Assembly (NCBI GenBank): GCA_902477055.1
Contig: CABSFY010000098.1
Location: forward strand, 1 to 7,215
Length of the DNA: 7,215 nucleotides
Direction: 5' to 3'
Source: an uncultured Eubacteriales bacterium
GTDB lineage: Bacteria; Bacillota; Clostridia; Oscillospirales; Oscillospiraceae
Shown: positions 6,327-7,215 of the stretch, piece after piece
Numbering within the stretch: the stretch's first letter is position 1
Layout: each line of letters opens with the position of its first letter
The notes under the pieces: generated by a model
Database searches by the model: none
What the model was told of the DNA's origin: nothing
The model's input: only the letters and a program-made list of their open reading frames with translations
Made by a program: the position numbers and the translations under genes

Positions 6327-6388
6327 CAATGTTCACAAATTCTTAATGGTTTGATCTTCGGCGCTCTCTCCGGCGTAAGCCGCAACAG

Positions 6389-6414
6389 CAGGGTTTGGGG
6401 AAGGCACTCCCCAA
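6389..6414 (-). other. Candidate oriT core: inverted repeat followed by CCCTG-C
   Basis: TTGGGGA (6395-6401) and TCCCCAA (6408-6414) form a perfect 7-bp inverted repeat with a 6-nt loop. On the - strand the repeat is followed directly by ACCCTG (6394-6389) then C. A nick site after CCTG beside an inverted repeat is the layout of RP4-type origins, and the spot lies about 160 bp upstream of mobC, where oriT is usual. This is inference from layout only. Confidence 0.35.
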
Positions 6415-6643
6415 CAAGATTCCGATGGGGCAGAATGAGCGGACAGCGAATTATGGCACCTCGGTAGAATCTTGCTCTGACAACTCACGCACTTCGCCCC
6501 CGTCCAGCGTTTCTTTGTCCTCCTTACTCCCTTCACCACCGGGGAAGCGGAAAATGCCAAACTTTTTAGGGCATGACGCAAAATATTTTTTCTCACTACT
6601 ACTACGGTACGTATGCCCTCAACTTCCAAACGGGCGCGGAAAA

Positions 6644-6824
6644 AGCCACAGGATTTTCAAAAAAATCTCTGTGGCTCACGGTGCGGCGGTATTCGGTTTT
6701 CGTTCTCATAGTCAAAGGGGAGCGACAGCGTTTTGGGCTGTTGCTCCCCTTGATTACCCGTCAGCGCGGACAGGCGCGGCTGTCAACGGCGGCGCATTTT
6801 GCGCCGTTCATCTCGACCGTTGAC
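6644..6824. repeat. Cluster of three long hairpins in a gene-free stretch
   Basis: Three stem-loops follow one another. (1) 6644-6651 with 6669-6676 plus an inner 6-bp helix (6652-6657 with 6662-6667) and one unpaired T. (2) 6715-6729 with 6737-6751, 15 bp with one G-T pair, loop GTTTTGG. (3) 6782-6789 with 6817-6824 (GTCAACGG/CCGTTGAC), enclosing CGGCGCA-TTT-TGCGCCG (6790-6806). An overlapping pair ACCCGTCA (6756-6763) and TGACGGGT (6821-6828) also exists. More broadly, 6232-6880 holds no convincing gene: open frames there span these repeats and lack recognisable domains or ribosome binding sites. Such clusters occur at transfer or single-strand replication origins. Confidence 0.55.
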
Positions 6825-6882
6825 GGGTGCGACTGGCTGCGCTACGTTCACAATATTTTTACAAAGAAATATCCCCATCTCA

Positions 6883-6911
6883 TTGAACTTTCAATGAAAA
6901 TGTGCTATACT
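6883..6911 (+). promoter_or_regulatory. Promoter of the attenuated leader, with overlapping palindrome
   Basis: TTGAAC (6883-6888), 17-bp spacer, TATACT (6906-6911), with TG one base upstream of the -10 (6903-6904). A perfect inverted repeat CATTGAA-CT-TTCAATG (6881-6896) covers the -35 box and could be an operator. Transcription should start near 6918. Confidence 0.85.
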
Positions 6912-6918
6912 AAATACG

Positions 6919-6938
6919 CAGATAGTAAGAGCTATCTG
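6919..6938 (+). other. Hairpin at the 5' end of the leader RNA
   Basis: CAGATAG (6919-6925) pairs perfectly with CTATCTG (6932-6938), loop TAAGAG. It begins at the predicted transcript start and ends 15 nt before the leader ribosome binding site GGAGG (6954-6958). It may stabilise the RNA or act as the first hairpin of the attenuation system. Confidence 0.6.
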
Positions 6939-6965
6939 ACGATTGATATGATTGGAGGTAACATC

Positions 6966-7070
6966 ATGTATCGTTTTATCGGTAAACAGTTCGGTTTATG
7001 GCGAGTACGATTTTGGTGTAGTCCCCAATTGTGGAGAGGACAAATCAAAATCATTCACATGGGCGCATAA
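6966..7070 (+). CDS. Leader peptide of a transcription attenuator (34 aa)
   Basis: A short ORF starting at ATG 6966 with GGAGG (6954-6958) 7 nt upstream. The peptide begins MYRFIGKQFGLW and ends IKIIHMGA; it is rich in aromatic and basic residues and has no recognisable fold. It lies between a good promoter and an intrinsic terminator, and its last codons GGC-GCA-TAA fall inside the left arm of that terminator, so a ribosome finishing the ORF would physically prevent the hairpin. This arrangement is known for leaders of ribosome-targeting antibiotic-resistance genes such as tetracycline-resistance determinants; assignment to that class is from layout and a general resemblance, not a search. 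A longer open frame from 6573 ends at the same stop but begins far upstream of the promoter and is unlikely to be the translated form. Confidence 0.72.
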   Translation: MYRFIGKQFGLWRVRFWCSPQLWRGQIKIIHMGA

Positions 7071-7109
7071 GCCAGACTGTTGATTGTCGGCTTATGCGCT
7101 TTCTTGTTT
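7063..7109 (+). terminator. Attenuator: intrinsic terminator overlapping the leader stop codon
   Basis: GCGCATAAGCC (7063-7073) pairs perfectly with GGCTTATGCGC (7089-7099); after one unpaired A the helix continues with GAC (7075-7077) and GTC (7086-7088). The T-rich tail TTTCTTGTTT follows (7100-7109). The leader stop TAA (7068-7070) is inside the left arm. A smaller upstream hairpin, GTCC-CCA (7021-7027) with TGG and GGAC (7032-7041), may be the competing structure. Confidence 0.85.
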
Positions 7110-7180
7110 AAAAGCATACATACATCACTTCGTTTTAATGAAAAAGGAGGTTTATCGCTTCACCTATGAGGGTATGTAAG

Positions 7181-7215
7181 ATGAAGATGCGTCCAAAAAA
7201 ATCTTGGTTGTTTTT
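7181..7215 (+). CDS. Start of an unidentified gene under attenuator control (runs off window)
   Basis: Only the first codons are visible: MKMRPKKSWLF. A basic N-terminus followed by an aromatic/hydrophobic stretch suggests a membrane protein, such as an efflux pump, but 11 residues cannot prove it. It does not begin like the ribosomal-protection proteins Tet(O/W/M), which start MKIIN. The start is uncertain: ATG 7181 has GAGGG (7168-7172) 8 nt upstream; ATG 7166 is in frame and would add MRVCK, with AAAGGAGG (7143-7150) 15 nt away; ATG 7187 is also in frame. A micro-ORF of 13 codons (7138-7179) ends one base before ATG 7181. Position downstream of the attenuator suggests an antibiotic-inducible resistance gene carried by the mobile element. 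Confidence 0.5.
   Translation, partial: MKMRPKKSWLF

Noticed and set aside
6333..6629. 98-codon - strand open frame upstream of mobC, followed by a stem-loop
   Set aside because: The stem-loop just after its stop made it tempting, but I see no domain, no clear ribosome binding site, and it contains the inverted-repeat oriT candidate; conservation at DNA level would explain it equally well.
6573..7070. 165-codon + strand open frame ending at the leader peptide stop
   Set aside because: It runs across two large hairpins, the leader promoter and the 5' hairpin, has no ribosome binding site at its ATG, and its only supported part is the 34-codon leader at its end.

Overview
The window looks like a chromosomal segment of a high-GC, strictly anaerobic Firmicute of the Clostridia (Oscillospiraceae/Ruminococcaceae type) that runs into a piece of a mobile element. 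The evidence is a Firmicutes-type TrpR-like YerC protein, a rubrerythrin, near-perfect sigma-A promoters, GGAGG ribosome binding sites mostly 7-8 nt before the start codon, and a BspA-like surface-protein domain typical of gut clostridia. No taxonomic search was possible, so this is inference.

Positions 1-5640 are ordinary chromosomal genes, all on the + strand. They are the 3' two thirds of tuf (EF-Tu) with its terminator; a rubrerythrin gene with its own promoter and terminator; a four-gene operon encoding a polar amino-acid ABC transporter (lipoprotein receptor, permease, ATPase) whose last gene, a TrpR-like regulator, overlaps the ATPase stop codon; and gap (glyceraldehyde-3-phosphate dehydrogenase) with promoter, 5' hairpin and strong terminator. 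The promoters of rbr and of the transporter operon each carry a perfect inverted repeat between -35 and -10. The co-transcribed TrpR-like protein is a natural candidate to act at the second one.

At 5638 an extended -10 promoter, abutting the gap terminator, starts a secreted BspA-like protein gene. It is cut after about 75 codons. At 5917-5926, exactly on a 10-bp palindrome, the sequence switches to the 3'-truncated mobC gene of a mobilizable or conjugative element, on the - strand. Neither gene is complete at this point and no element terminus is visible, so it is either a deletion/rearrangement scar or an assembly chimera.

From 6232 to about 6880 there is no convincing gene. The stretch is rich in inverted repeats, including one followed by CCCTG-C on the mobC coding strand, and it lies where an oriT would be expected upstream of mobC. 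From 6883 to 7109 there is a complete transcription-attenuation leader: extended -10 promoter, 5' hairpin, a 34-codon leader peptide ORF, and an intrinsic terminator whose left arm holds the leader's last codons and stop. This layout resembles leaders of ribosome-targeting antibiotic-resistance genes, especially tetracycline resistance. The controlled gene begins near 7181 and runs off the window after about 11 codons. Its N-terminus is basic then hydrophobic, unlike the ribosomal-protection GTPases, and I cannot identify it.
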